Part shown: positions 12,701 to 27,700 of the stretch, piece after piece
How positions within the stretch are numbered: the first letter of the stretch is position 1
Layout: every line of letters starts with the position of its first letter
Source of the DNA: Nectonema munidae
Lineage: Eukaryota > Nematomorpha > Nectonematoida > Nectonematidae
Assembly: GCA_030549495.1 (NCBI GenBank)
Contig: JAUIRK010000971.1
Location: 296,001 to 360,000 of the forward strand
Direction of reading: 5' to 3'
Length of the DNA stretch: 64,000 bases
Position numbers and translations under genes: made by a program
The notes under the pieces: model-generated
The model's database searches: none
What the model was told of the DNA's origin: nothing
What the model saw: the letters and a program-made list of their open reading frames with translations, nothing else

Positions 12701-15700
12701 AATCATGATTTATCTTAATCAGTAATAGCATAGGGATTATGCGAAGAAGTGTAGATAATTGATATATAGGGGAAGGAATTGATCTACGCCTTGGATATCA
12801 AGGATATAGAATCGTGAAAATATACAACACATACTTTGTGCGTGACATGTTAGTTTATTGAAGGTTTTCATCATAAATCGAAAAACTTAAAAAGTTTGGG
12901 CTCATAAACAAAAAGGCCTTTTATGGGAAAAAACCCAATAACTTTAACATAAAGTATAACTAATAAAGTTTTGATAATTTTCTTATTTTTGATGTTTTCC
13001 TTTTTATATCTTCTTTATTCAAGTGCAAAGGATTTCGAGTATTTAATTTCAATAATAATAGTTTTCTGTTTTCACAGTACTAGCCTTGGCAACAATTTTG
13101 GAGAAATAATAAATAACAAGTATGAAAATAAATTCCCATAAAAATACAAAAACTCTTTTTCAAATTTTTTAATCCTATTTCGCGTTTTCATGAGGAACGA
13201 TTATTAAAACATCCAAAGTTTGATAATTCAATAATCTTTGTCTAATTAATAGAGTGGTTTGATTTGAAACAAACATACACAGCAAATAAAATGATCCATC
13301 ATAAACGCATACCACGTAATGCAAATTCGGTATTTTCAATTTGCAAACTTTGGTTCAAAGTCGTGATATAGCGTTCGCTTTCTTCCAACTTGGAAACTTT
13401 CTCCGCGAGACAACTCTTCTCTTGCTTCAGTGCTTCATTTTCTTGATACACAGCATTTGAATTCAGAGATGCATTCTAAAATTTAAAAGGGGAATCAATG
13501 GATTTTATGTTGTTGCTGTGAATTACTAATTCAGACAACTCTTTATTTTCAAGCATGAGTTGAGTATTGGAGTCAGAGATCTTGGATGTGAACTGCAAGA
13601 GCTCAGCTTCATTCTTTCTACATGCTTCCAGGTCTTTCTCACACGACTCCAAAGATTTCACCACTTCATCATACCTGCATTGAATGAGCGACTGATTGCT
13701 TAACTTTCTTAAAATAAAAAAATATTTTCAATAATACTCTTTCAAAGGAAGCATTTCAGTGTCTATCAGTATGGCACTTAAGCATAGTACTGCGTGTGAG
13801 GACATTCATTAGACCAATCCGCATATTCTAATCTTTTTCTAGTTTTTTTAATTCGAAAAATGTTTAATTTGTCTTCTACGCCGAATTAAATGAATAGAAT
13901 ATATATATGTTAACTATTTTAAATTAAAAATACTACTATTTGCAAAGAAAGTTAGGTAATGCAATTTAAAAGATCAAGAGTCATACTTTACACAATACCT
14001 ACATTTAATTTTGAACTTTCGAGTTTACGCCAAGATTTAAAGCGGTAATTCAGCAAATAGAATTTCTGGAGACTTTGGAATCAAAATGGAAGATAGTAAG
14101 CTATGCTTTTGGATTGATCCATTCTCAATTGAGAATATCGTAGGCTCAGAAGAAGATGCATATACTTGATTAAAGGAAAAATTCACTTAGCTGTGATTTT
14201 GAAAAATAATGTCTTCGATACTCCCAGCACTCTTAATATTGTCCATCCATTAGCAATCATAATTTTCTGTATCATTTCAATATGAAACCAAACAATGAAC
14301 TTTTTGCCTTAGTCCCTAGTGAGTAAGGTGATAAAACATTATTCAGAAAGACATCGGTTCGCCGAGATTCAACATCAGTAAAGCTTTTTCAAACCAAAGT
14401 TGCTTGGAACGAACTACTTTATTTTAGTATTTACAAAATACAGTCACGCCTCGTTTATTCATACACTTTCGTACCCAGTCTATATTTACGAGATGAATCG
14501 TAAGAGATAAGTGAACAAATGGTTTTTAACAAGCGAAAAATGCGCTTGGATCCCTGTTTAACATAACTTACGTGCTTGTTGTGGATGTGCATGTGTGTTG
14601 TTGTTACTACTGGTGAATGAGTGATTATTATCAATGCACGCACATGTTATACATTCACCCAAAATAGTTTGTAAAAAGTCATGTTCTTTTCGAGTAAACT
14701 GGAGTTCGACTTTGTTATGAAAAATAAATAAGGTTGATATTTCAGCATCGACATGCATTTATGTAGTGCTATTATTCTTAGGAGCTAGTCACAAGATGAC
14801 TCTTAGCTAGCTAATAAATACATTTTGTAACTCAGATTGATAATGGATTTGACCAACGGATTTAGTATAGAGACAGTCATCTTGCCTCGGGGAAATATGT
14901 TTGGTTGAGCTGCGGTCTAATGAATCAAAAATAATAGAATTAGTGTAAAGTGTGCGTAGACGGAAACATAGATTACAGGATTATCGAAACATTTTAACAC
15001 ATGTGAAATTGTTGCTAATCACGTACGTGCGAAAAAAACATTTTTTTCTTTTTTTTTTTTAGAATAATTTTACTTTAAAATCTATGAAAATATCAAAACT
15101 TAGAAATTGATCTTTTTCATATTGCATGAGGCAGGCCAAGAAATGAGGAACACCACATTGCAGCTCCAATATCTCCATATCCTTATCCTTACAATTATTG
15201 GGAATGAAAAAGGAAAGATATATATTTTTAAGTATAAAACGTCATTTTATTAAAATTGGGCAATTTGGAAACCGCAAAATGACACGAATTCCCATATTTG
15301 TGTAACTGATGAAAAATTTTGATTTATGCACAGTGCACACGTTTTAGTTTTCATTGCCGCTACTTTTAATAGTGAAATACAGGGAAATGTATCAAAATTA
15401 ACAAAATTTTAGTAAACTTTGGAAATTTAATAGATCAGAGATATAAGATTAAAAATCAAATAATACCAGGCAATTGACATATAAAAAAATTCAAATTTTT
15501 ACTGAAATATATTTGTCTTTAATTGAAAAAAAACTTGTGCATTGAATCTAAATAATTAATTTAAACACTATAACATGTAAAAAATTATTGTTCTATTTTT
15601 AAGTCGTTTGAAATGTGATCTTATGTAAAATTAATTTATTTTGCCTTTTTATCATGTTTATTTTAAATAATTAGACTTTACTAAGATATAAAAAATAAAA

Positions 15701-18700
15701 CGTGGTATGAAAAAATATCCAAATGATGTAAAATTAGTCATGCCGCACTTTTAGTGTTAATAAAAGTTGACTTTATTGAATTTTGTTCGTTCTGAACGAT
15801 TTGAGGTAATATATTTTATAAAATAATTGATTATTATTATTGATAACTACTCATATATTATATTTCATAGGGCGTTAAATTTAGGAAATATCTGAGCACA
15901 CCTGTTATTTCGCCTGTGCAACAAAATTAGTTCGGAACAGACAATCCCAACTAGTTTAACAACGATGACAACTCAGCAAATAGTTTTTGGAGATACTTAA
16001 AAAATAGAAAAAAATCATTCTATATTTAATTCAGTATGCTTCATCTAAATATTAGCTTACATATTCTGGATGCCCCTCGATTACAATCCCAAAACTCAGT
16101 ATATTTGGATAAAGTAACCAATATCGGTATATACAAAACTCTAGCAATAAAAATAATAAAAATTTAGGCAAAAAAGTAAATAAATGGCTTTACACAGGTA
16201 TCTGGTTTTATCAAGCTTAACATTTTGTTCAACCAATAACATGTACTGACCAGGTAAACTCTTGGAGTTATGAGATACTAGTCTTGCTGCACACATCAAA
16301 CTGAGGTGTGGAACCTCGTTCCGTCGCACGGGCAAAATCACGTCAGCAACCCTACTGCCTTGCAGGGCTATATCTATTTAGGTAGAGGTGGCCCACTGCC
16401 AAAAACTGGTTGACCCTGGCTAGCCATGAGCACATGAAAGTTGATGATGATGATGATGATAATTTTTCGTTGAATTGTCCTATAACTGTTTTATTGTAGT
16501 TACTAACGCGCAAGTAAGTGATGTGAGGAAAATAAGAAAGTTGACGCACGCATAAAGTTGGTTGGTGATAAACAAAGAAGTACTCTTGAAGCTGGCTCTG
16601 AGATTTATCCTTTTCTTGGATCATCTTATTAAGAATCTCAATTTGACTTTCAGCATCCAATAGCGTTTGATTTAAAATATCAATATTTTTTGCCTTAGAC
16701 AAACACTCTCTTTCCATTGTGCCAATCTAAGAATAGAGTTTTAAAATTAAGTCAAATACTGACAATGATATTAATAATAAGAATTATTAGCAGGGAAAAA
16801 TAAGGTGAAAGAGTAACCTTAAAATTGTAGTCCTCAAATGAATTCATATTTTCCAAGTAATTTTTTTGTAATGAATCAAACGTATCTGCAATTGAGGATT
16901 GATACTAAATATAATAAAGCAAGGGTATAAAACAACGAAAATACATCCAAAATAAATGTAAGATAAAAATTTCCTTCCATGCAAGTTTAATGGGTATATA
17001 AACGATTATGGTATGAATCAGTTGATGCGATACAAGATGATCAAGAGGTTAGTGTCCAAAACACAATAGTATCAAGAAAATCTGCTTCAAATATGTCCTA
17101 TTTTGTTTACTGATATCTTATTAGTCACACTATGATTATAAGTTTAACACCAACGCGTTTGTTCTATTACCATAACTTGATCTGCATTAGTGTTGATGCG
17201 AGTACCAACGAAAAAATTGACATTAAAATTTTTTACTTTACGCCTCTCTTCAATGAATTTAATAAAAAAATTAATTTTTTTAACTCATTATTGATCAGTA
17301 CGACACCAGTGTATCAAGAAATGAAAATCGGCTGCTTTAAATATGTAAACTTACATTGAAAAGAAAAGCACAGGTTCAATATCATCAAGATTCGGGTCTG
17401 AAAGGCGTAATCATTACTAGCTATACCCAGACAAATTTTACCCAATCATATCTGAGATTATTAAAAAGTTTATTTAAAGAGTCAAAATTTATTCAAGAAA
17501 TGTTCAAACATAATTTGTTATATTCTAGCGTAATCTGATTGGTTAAAAATAAAAATAATTCAAAAAATTTGTATCCAATCATATCAAAGAATTTGCGTAC
17601 TCGGCTCCTCGGTGATAAAAAAAGACTATAACTTTTTATATTACGATAAAGAATTTAAATTCTTAAAATATCAATTCTTCGCCCTGTAAACAATGCATCG
17701 GCAACATATGATACGCTTGTTAGATGTGGCACGCGAACAAACACAAAATGACCCGCACACCTATATGTAGGCACAAATAACGGCACAATTTTGTTACCTT
17801 TTTGTTTGTAAAGTATATCGTTGTAAACTTTCATTAAAGTTCTTCTCATTTTGTGTCACATTGTGCATTAAGAGGAAAAGTAAAAATTGGTAGTGGGAAG
17901 GATTTTAGAGAAATTTAATGATTGAAAAAAAGTCTAACTTACTTTTGCTTGCATGCAATTTTGAAAATAAAATAAATTTCTGTTGCAACGAGTTTCAAAA
18001 AAACATATACTCCATTAATTGGTATTGTGAAATTGGCACGCACAATGCCATTGACAATTCGTTACTACCTCATAAAATATATTTTCTTTCGGAATAAAAA
18101 AAGGAATGGACTTGGATGTTAGGAATAAGTTTCGTGTTTATCACACAAATTACATAAACATAAGTCAGTTCGCTTTGATACTACTCAAATAAATCATGAT
18201 ATCACCATTCTCAAATGATCTATACGCTTTCTTTCACTACTTAAAATTTTGTTTACAGCACTAAATCCCGTTTTCTACCATTCAATCTGTGGGAAATGAT
18301 AAAAGTATTTCAGTCTCTTCCGAATAGTTGGAAGAGAATTGAAACTTTTTTTGATATCCAAAATTTATAACCACTATTTTTTAAAATATAACCATCATGC
18401 AAATCATATTAAATATTTCTTTGTTTCAAACACCACGTAAAAAGGAGGCCTCAGTGGGGTTGGTTAGATGCTGGATTTGATAACTCAAGGTCTTGGCATC
18501 GATACTGCATCAAGCCTGGCTTCCTCATAGTTCGATACAAGCGGCGCAACTGTGCCTTTTAGATGAACACACCGTATGGACCTTTACGCTTACTTTTGGA
18601 AACTACTGGATACATCAAAGCTATTTTAAGAAATTTAAGGGGTATTTATTCGCCTATTGGTACACAAATCATTATCGGAAGCGGGATTTTACAACTTACT

Positions 18701-21700
18701 TTCAACCCTAGTCTCAAGTACAGAAAAAAAGTATATTTTTGTCGATGTATCCATAATTTACATCGTCTATCTATCAACTTGATTCATAATACTCTCTCGC
18801 AGTGTTTTCACTGCATCGATATTTCCATTTTAACCTGTTAACTAAGTCAGAGTTATAATTATCTTTAAAGAGAAAATCAGATACAACATCTACCTATGTC
18901 TTAACTGAATGAATCATACTTAAAAATGTCATGTAATAATTGACTCTAACTCAAGTTATGCTAGTACAAAAAAAGTTAAAAGCTGCTTTAGAGGAAGAAA
19001 TATCTACAATATTAAAGATCACCATAAAAATAAAAATTTATAATCAATTATTTAGATTATATCCATGTATAAATATTTGTAATAATAATTATTTTACTCA
19101 TATAAATTTTGCATGTTTGAGTTATCATATATTTAGTATTCTTTCGTAGTCATATCATTCAATGCGTGTCTTATTTTACATCTTAGTATTCTTTCTGAGT
19201 TTGACATATCACCAATTCAATTTTGTTCAAAATAGAATATTACTTTTCTTGAGCTTCATGCCTGTGAGTGGGCTTCTATTGAAATAATTTTATTGTTTTA
19301 ATTTATTGCTCTCAATTTTCAAAAATATAAAAACATACAAATCTTACTTTATTCAGTCTGAAGATTTTTTCAATATATAACCAAAAATAAGTGGAGTTAA
19401 TATTTTAGAAAAAATGCAACATTTTAATTAAACAAAATTAGAACAACTCTATAAAGACGCTATATTTATTAAAGTATTATTAATAGAAGCTCAAATCTCT
19501 CAATACTTTTTCATTCACAAAAGAAAAGAGTGCATAAAAATATTTTATACACACATATTGTTATCAAAAAGTATACAAAAGAGGTGTGAAAAAAAAGTTT
19601 CGGAAAATTGGATTTTAAAGAAAATGAATGTGTCATTTATCGAGTACGATGTTAAAATGAATGTTTTAGTAGATGAGTATCTCATAAGCCGTGACACGCA
19701 AGGATACAAAATCAACTTAACTTATGAACACTGCAATACATCTAAAGCAGTGGTCGGCATCTTAGGGCACGCGTGCAAAAAACTACTTCCTCGCTACCGC
19801 CAACCCCGCATACAATTATGTAGACCCGATTTCTCTCCATTATAATTCCCCCGATTTAACGCCTCTCGCTATCCGCCATCCGTCAATAACATTGATAGAA
19901 CAAGCACACTATTGAAATACGCCTCGATTTAACGCCATGCGTTGTTGATGCAATTTTAACAGTGAGTTTATCCTGACACTCATGCTTAAGTTTCTGACAA
20001 AATAAGGTTGATGATGTACAACAGAAATCGATAAAATATGATGTTCAGTTGGAGAGCATATTTCATATCATGATATATCCGTCATCATTGTTTTTGCGTC
20101 ACGTTGTTTTACATAGTATGTACAAATTATTTTTGATTTGCAGTCGAATTTCTTACATTTTCTACACCTTCTTATGGAAAACGCTCCAAAACGTAAAAGA
20201 AACGTGTCAAAAAAAAGAAATCATTGAGTTCCATCAAAGTCGTCTAATGGCTAGTCAACAGGTAATTGCTGAACATTTCAGCAAAGTTTAGGGATTTGAA
20301 GTTAAAAGAAGGACTGTTGGAGATATTTTAAAAGAAAAAGAAAAGTTCAAATAGATTTTTGGATTTCTTAATGCCGTACTTTACAATACTACTCAAAGCA
20401 AATAAGACGGCTACATTTTCGATACCCCATTATATCGAGGGTGCACTGTACTTGGAATATCCGACTGGGAATCGGAGGTCAAGTACCCGCAAAATCACTT
20501 GGAATTCGGCTATACAGTTGTTTTTGAGATTTAAGTATTTCAGTGCATGGGTGTCTAAGGTCAATATGTATGTAGTGTGTGTCTATGTATTCGTATGTAA
20601 GTATGTATGTATGTATGCACGTCAGTATATGCAAAAAAAAGACATTTTTTGTCATAACTTTATTTCAAGATGAGAAAAGAGTCACTTTTTGCTTATAAGA
20701 GGTTGCGCAGTAAACCTCCATTTTTTGAAATCAGTTCTCTGTTTATCAGATCATGATTGAAAAATTTTAATTACCCTAGTTTGCTTGCATTTTGAAAATC
20801 AAATAAATTCCGGTCATTACGAGTCTGAAAAGTATATACTCATTTTATATTTTGATAGTATGAGATTGGCACGCGCAATGCGTATGTCAGTTAGTTACAC
20901 TCCATTATCAAAAGATTGCCCATCCCTGATCTAAAAGACGCAGAACTGCTCAAACGAGTACAGATAAAGATTTTTTCTATCTTACAATTTAAAAAATAAA
21001 GTGCAATAAATAAAAACAAGACTGCAAATAAATTGAGGTTGTGACGTTATGTAAATCAAAATCCTTTCAGACCCAATAGGACTGCAGTTCCACACTAAAT
21101 AAGAAGTACCCTCGCATGGTCATAAGGGAACGGAGCGGCCTTAATAAAATTTTAAAGTACTTTAAAATGAAAAAATCAAAAACTTCCTCAAAAAGGAAAA
21201 ACTAAAACTTCAATTAAAGGGTTTTCAACCTTTTATCACAAAAAATAAAGACTTTTTTTTATTTTTTTTTATAAAAAAATAATATACTAAATTATAAGTA
21301 GCACGCTATGCAAACTTTTTTATATGCTTGTTACAAGTATTGCGAGAACATTTTGCACACACTTGAAAAACTCTGCTCTTTCACCCTGGATGATAACAAA
21401 GTTTTCATTGAGAACATGGAAGGGAGGAAGATGTTTGTGTTTTTCGAAGCCATAAAACAATAAAATAGATTTTATTTCTTGTGGGATTTGATCAGATTGC
21501 GCTTTGATTTTCATTGATGTTTCAGCTAAACTGAATGCCAACTTTTTTTCTACCACCTACTTTAAAATTATATTCATCTTAGCAGTTGAAATTCATAATC
21601 AGGTATGTGTTAAGGCCGGTTATATCCAAATAGTTGGAGAAAACAGCCACTGGCCATCTAAAGTTTATACGGTAAGTAGTGTACATATTCATCATCTGAT

Positions 21701-24700
21701 TTGCTTTATCCACACCACACTTATACTTATTGTATACAAACATTGATTCTGGTTTTTTTTGGGCCTATTAGTTGAATATTTGTCTAGTGCTGACTTGAAC
21801 TTATGTGAACAGCTTTGAAGAAGAGATGTATCGGATATCCGCATTCGCAAATTTTTTTACATCCGCTTTACATCCTCATCCGCGGATTTTTATCCTCATC
21901 CGCATCCGCAATTTAAAATCAATTTTTATAGATATCTATTAAAACTTTTCGTATTTTTTTGTTTAAAATTTACAAGATTTGTTATGTCTTTAAATTCTAG
22001 TAAAAAAAATGTAAAAAAGGGATTAAAATAGTAAGATACTGTAAAATATAAAACATATAATTTTTTAAAAATATTTTATATCCGCTTCCGCATAAAAATT
22101 TATTTTGGATATCCGCATCCGCTAGTATGTCAAATCTAATATCCGCATTCGCGGATGTAAAAAAATTCACATCCGATACATCTCTACTTTGAAGTTTCGA
22201 GTAGCATGACGAGTTGGAACATAGGCAGTGAGGCTTGCAATGTTTGAATACAAGGTGTAAGACTCGCATTCTTGCATTGCCCCTCTTTCCAAGCTTTGTT
22301 TTTTAATGATAGGAGGTATAAACCTCCTTTTCTCCAAAAAAACTCCCTATTATTGAGAAGTTTTTTTTTTTCCCCCCAACACATGGCGTGTGGAATGAAA
22401 AAAAAACCCTCTCCCCCACCACCACCACCTTCTTGGGGGGGGTTTTTTCCTTTTCTTTTTTTTCTTATTTCTTTTCTTACACAAAAAAACTCACTTGGGT
22501 GAGAAAAAAAAAATAAAAAAAAAAAAAAAAAAAAAATAAAACATTTTTTTTAGGTCAGCGGTTCTTAACCTTTTTCATTTGCATGTTGGGTCGTAAAATG
22601 CTCCGGTGATAAACGATTTCGATATTTATTTTTAACAGCCATACGAGCTGAAAACCCAGTCTCACACAAATACATTGTTGGGAAAGAAAGAAAGACCTTA
22701 AGTGCTTGGAACCCCACCACTTCTTTTTCTTTATAAATATTTGCCCAGAAAGAACTCAAAGTTTCTGTTTTAAAATCACTTTCAAAAGCTTTGTCATTTT
22801 TTATTTCAATTAGTTGCTCTTCTAATTGGTAGATATCTGAAATTTCCTGAGGTAGATCTTCAATTTTCACATCAAATGGATTTCTGACCCGGCTATAAAT
22901 GGACATATCTTAGGGAATGTATTTTTGGAATTCGCACATCATTTTTTCCAGGTGCGCACTACAATTTCTTTGTCTTCATTAAAGGAAACTTCATGAATTG
23001 TCTGCAAAATCAAAGTAAGGTTTGGGAAATGATGAAGTTTTTCCAATGGAAATTTCCGTTTCCACAAGCTGAGCTATGCTTTGAATGCTGTAAACTTTTC
23101 TGCTGTTCCTACCAGTGTCTCATTTTGGCCTTGCATTGATGTATTCAAGTTGTTAATTCCTGTAAAAATGTCTGTGAGATACGCCAATTGTAAAAGCCAT
23201 CTTGAATTGTCAAACCTAGAAGAAAATTGGTGTTTTTGATACACCAAAAATATCTGAACTTCTACTCTTGTTTCCAGTAACCTCTGAAGAACTTTCCCTT
23301 GAGATAACCATAAAACCTCAGAATGGTAGACCAAATGGGTATGTTCTTACCCAAAATCTTCGCACATCCGATTAAAAATTCTACTGTTTAGTGATTTAGA
23401 TTTAATGAAGTTAACGATTTTAATGACTTCTTTCATTACAACATTTAATTTCTCAGAAAGACGTTTAGCTGCAAGATTTTCTCGGTGAAGAAGACAGTGA
23501 AGAATAAGTACTTCTGGGTTCACATTTTTTACTCGACTTGTAAATCCCTAGCGAGCGCCAAGCATGGCTGGTGCACCATCACAACACACACTGTAACATT
23601 GATTCCAGGATAGTCCTTCATCTTTTGAAAAAGAATCCATCATTTTAAATATGACTTCACCCATTGTGTAGTATGATGAACCGATTTGCAAGAGAGAAAT
23701 TCTTCTTTTATATCGTCTGCTCCTTCTGATGATCTTACATACATCATCAGTTGAGCATCATTACTAATGTCCATCGATTCATCCAACTGAAGACTAAATT
23801 GACCATCTTTTTCAAAGACGCAATTAATTGACTTTTGATATCGTTTGACATGTCAACAATGCGAGAATGAACAGTGTCATTCGACAATGGTATCTCTTGA
23901 ATTTTCTTAGCCACATCATCTTCACATACTGTTTTGACCATGTCAATAGCGGCAGGCTTCACTAAATCTTCTCCGATTGTGTGGGGCTTTTTCTCTTTTC
24001 CAATTCTCCAAGCTGCCATAGTAGTAGAATGGGAAAAGGAAAAAGGTCCTTTGTTGCGTATCAAATCTCTCGCTTTTAATTTGAATTTACTTTTTCTCGA
24101 AGAATTTTCTGTCACTGTTAGAAAAAGTAGCATGTTTAGTTTCAAGATGACGCTTGAATTTATTTTCTTTCATCGACTCTTTGCTAAGCACTTCCATGCA
24201 GAAAACACATTGGGGCTTTAATACACCATGATCTTTTAATTCTCTAAATCTTCTTTATATGAACGTGAACAAGAAAAAAATGAAAATTGAGTGACATGTA
24301 TTGACAAATATTTACTGTAAATGTGTCAGAGTTGCAATACTTCTGTTAATTGCGCTCTCGCTATAACATAATAGAAACTAGATAGGCACTTAGTATGCAT
24401 TGCATTGTTTTTACTTGCAATTACAAGTGTATACAGTTGCATGGACGAGAGAAAAGCGAATTTATTCGTAAATTTATGGATTTCTACTCGTATAATCAAG
24501 TTTTATTTTTGTTATTTCAAGATTTTTTTATCTTCCCGTTTTTCTCATTGGCCCATGGCGACCCAAAAAAAATTTCCAGGAGATCCAAATTTGGGTCGCG
24601 ACCCAGCGTTAAGAACCGCTGATTTAGGTGAAAAAACTTGATTCCGTATTTTCCTGGCTTGCTATGGTCGTACACTTTTACAGGACAATTACCATGATAT

Positions 24701-27700
24701 TTTAGCAATTGTTCATCAACACATGGATAGTCCCTCACAATCCAGTATCTGAAAAATTATAGCAAATGAAATTTAGAGTCTTCACATAAATGAAATAAAG
24801 ACATATACGCTCACAAACATTAAATAGATATACGCATAAAACAATAGACAAACAAATACACGCAAATATATACACACAAAAAACTGAAGAAAAAAGCTCA
24901 ACTTGTATTCAAAGATATACGGCAATACTTTTAAGCTAAAAAAAATTTTTTATTCTGAGAATTTTCAAGATACAAACTTTTTAGTCTGTTTTAGAACCCA
25001 TTGATAATTAGAGTAAAGAAAAGTTTTAACTATTAGGTGTAAAATAAAGAATTCAATCCTCACAAATCACTGCAAGAGTGTTACTGTGCTTTGGTTGTGG
25101 GGTGTCAGGGAAAACGAAATCAGATGTTTAGTACTTTAAAAAATTCAATGATCTAAAAATTTCAAAGTAGAAAGTGTCTTAGAAAATCCCTTCTTTATAG
25201 TAAAAAATTTGAGCAGTGGGTATTTTATATGTTAAGAGCCATTATTTGTTACTATCTATCAAGCAGGATTTAAAAACCCCTTTTTTCATAAACAAATAGC
25301 TGTTGATACTAGTTAGCTTAGAAAGTAATTGCAATAAAATTATTCTTCCTTTTTAGCCTTTAAAAACTTTTACTTCGAAATATTTACACAAGGAAAACGG
25401 TTGTAACCCTTTTTTAAAAAAATATATAGAAAAAAGTTATTTTTATTTTTTTTTAGATATAGATGTATATAATATATATTGTAAAGCTTAAAGTTTAATT
25501 TCTTTTAGCTTAAAGAAAGATACCTTTGATTTCGAAACTTCTAAGATTTGACGATGTAACTTAAACTCATCTTGTGTAGTAGGATCGCCATTAACGTTTC
25601 TAAGTTTCTATTTGAAAAAAATAAAAAATTAGTAATTAAAAGGAAGTAAAGGAAATACCAGTATATTTTTATTCAGTTCAGAAAAATCTTGCTTTATTTT
25701 CAAGATATCAGACTGCAGAGTTTCAACTGTGTTAGATTCTAAAAGTAACTTGACTCGCGTTGCCTATCAAAAAAGAGTTAGAGATAGTAAAGAATAGATA
25801 GTAGGTAGGACAATTTACATCATGTCCTTCTCTTTCCATATTCACTTTATCCATGGTCCACTTGTTTGTGAGGTTTTGAGAACGCAACTCTATCTTTAAC
25901 TTTTGAATCTCTTCATGTAACTGTGTATTTTCTTTGTTCTAAGAGTAACAAAAGATATCTTACAATGCATTACAACACTGATTCCTAAACTTTTCATGCT
26001 CAAAGCACACTTAGAAGACATTTCTCAAAACGCACGCTTAGACGACATTATTTCGAGACAACGCCCCTTACATATAAAACACATTTTCTTTGAGAATAAA
26101 AAAATGAATAGACTTCCATGTGAGACCCTAAGTTGGGTGTTTATCTTACAAATTTAAAAGTTCCGTTATCAATTCTGATATCGTAATAGATACTATCGTC
26201 TATACGCTTTCTTTAATTTTTGTGGATCCATTTTCAAGCATACACTGTGTCCGAAAGATTAAAAATATTCTAGTGACTTTGGAATAGTAGAAAGAGAATG
26301 TGAACTTTTATAGCTACTTACATAAATTATTTTCTAAAATATAACTATCATATAGATTATACAAAATATTTCTTTGTTTCATTCAAGAAAAAAACTATAT
26401 TGCTAATATTTGTTATTCCTAACTTTTCACAGCGCCGCCTAGGAATTCCAAAACGGCCTCTTGGGGGCTCTACACCCAATTTTGGGAAGCACGCCATTAC
26501 ACTATAACAGCAATGGTATATAAACACGTGGATTGACTATGAATCGTCAATAAGTTTGAATTTTAAATAATGTAAAAGAATATAAAACTGACTTTATATG
26601 GTTTGAACAGTCTTTTAACCTGTTTACCAGAATAATCAGACGATATCTATTGTGAAGATTTTTATATAAAAGAAGACGACTTCATTTTTGTAAGGTCGGC
26701 AATAGTCGAATCTGGTTGTTAATCCGTCAGTACATAATTAATTATAAAATCGATTAAAATAAACTTTTTTTAAAAAAGTGGAATTTTGAAAAATGAAAAT
26801 TCATCATATTAAAGTATTATTATAAAAGTTTTTAATCCTTTAATATTTTTTTAAGAAAGAAAAATATTCCATAAAATACTTTCCAGAAGGAAACTTATCA
26901 AGATATGCAAAAGAGTTGTGAAAAGTACTTTTCGCATTCTAACGTCAAAAATTAAGAAGAAAGTTATATATAATGATCTTCTAAGCTATTTTGGAGTAGG
27001 AGCTACAAAATTTAATCATGGTTCTGCATCTCTGATATAAACTCAACTGAAAAGGATTTACTAGCCAAAATAAGAATTGAATAGTATCTTGCGTTGGCAT
27101 ATAAATACTTGATATGCAAAAGATTTTATTAATAGATCTTTAAATCCAAAAATTGTAGTGATAATAAAAGAATATTAGGAACTATTTTTTCAAGCTGAAA
27201 TTGTTTCCATTGCGATTAACTTCTCTGAGACCAATTTTTGAATTTGTCAATGGAAATATTACGCTACTAATTGTCTTAATAGCAATGGACAATCTACCGG
27301 ATGACAATTTGTCAAATGACAATTTTTATAGAACCACCAAAGTGTTTATCTGTTTACACACCAAAATTGTATACTTCATGTAAGCAATGATACCACAAAT
27401 GTGTGGCTTGATAGGAAAGCTTATTTTCTTGTAAATTGCTGCTTTTAAAGTTTAAATCACTTACTTTTTGTTGAAATTTGAGTGAAATATGATTAACTTG
27501 CTTCTTGACATCATCAAATTTCATTTCAAGAGAGGCATTTTCCTTCATTAAAGCTTTGTTCTCTTCTTTCGAGCACTTGAGCAATCGTTTACACTCGAGT
27601 GCCATTTTCTCTGTCTGAGCGTACTTCATCACAATACTATTCTTTTCTTCGTTAAGAAGTAGAACTTGAGATTTCAAATCTTCATTAATTTTCACGGACT

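Larger units (their letters stand above)
19748..20928. mobile_element. non-autonomous hAT element with Tigger relic inside, TSD atctaaag
   Basis: CAGTGGTCGGCATCTTAGGG at the left and AGATTGCCCATCCCTG at the right are inverted ends. ATCTAAAG (19740-19747) and ATCTAAAA (20929-20936) differ in one base. The right 230 bp match the repeat at 17.9-18.06 kb. The middle is occupied by a Tigger-like relic (about 19838-20448), which must have inserted later. Confidence 0.62.
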
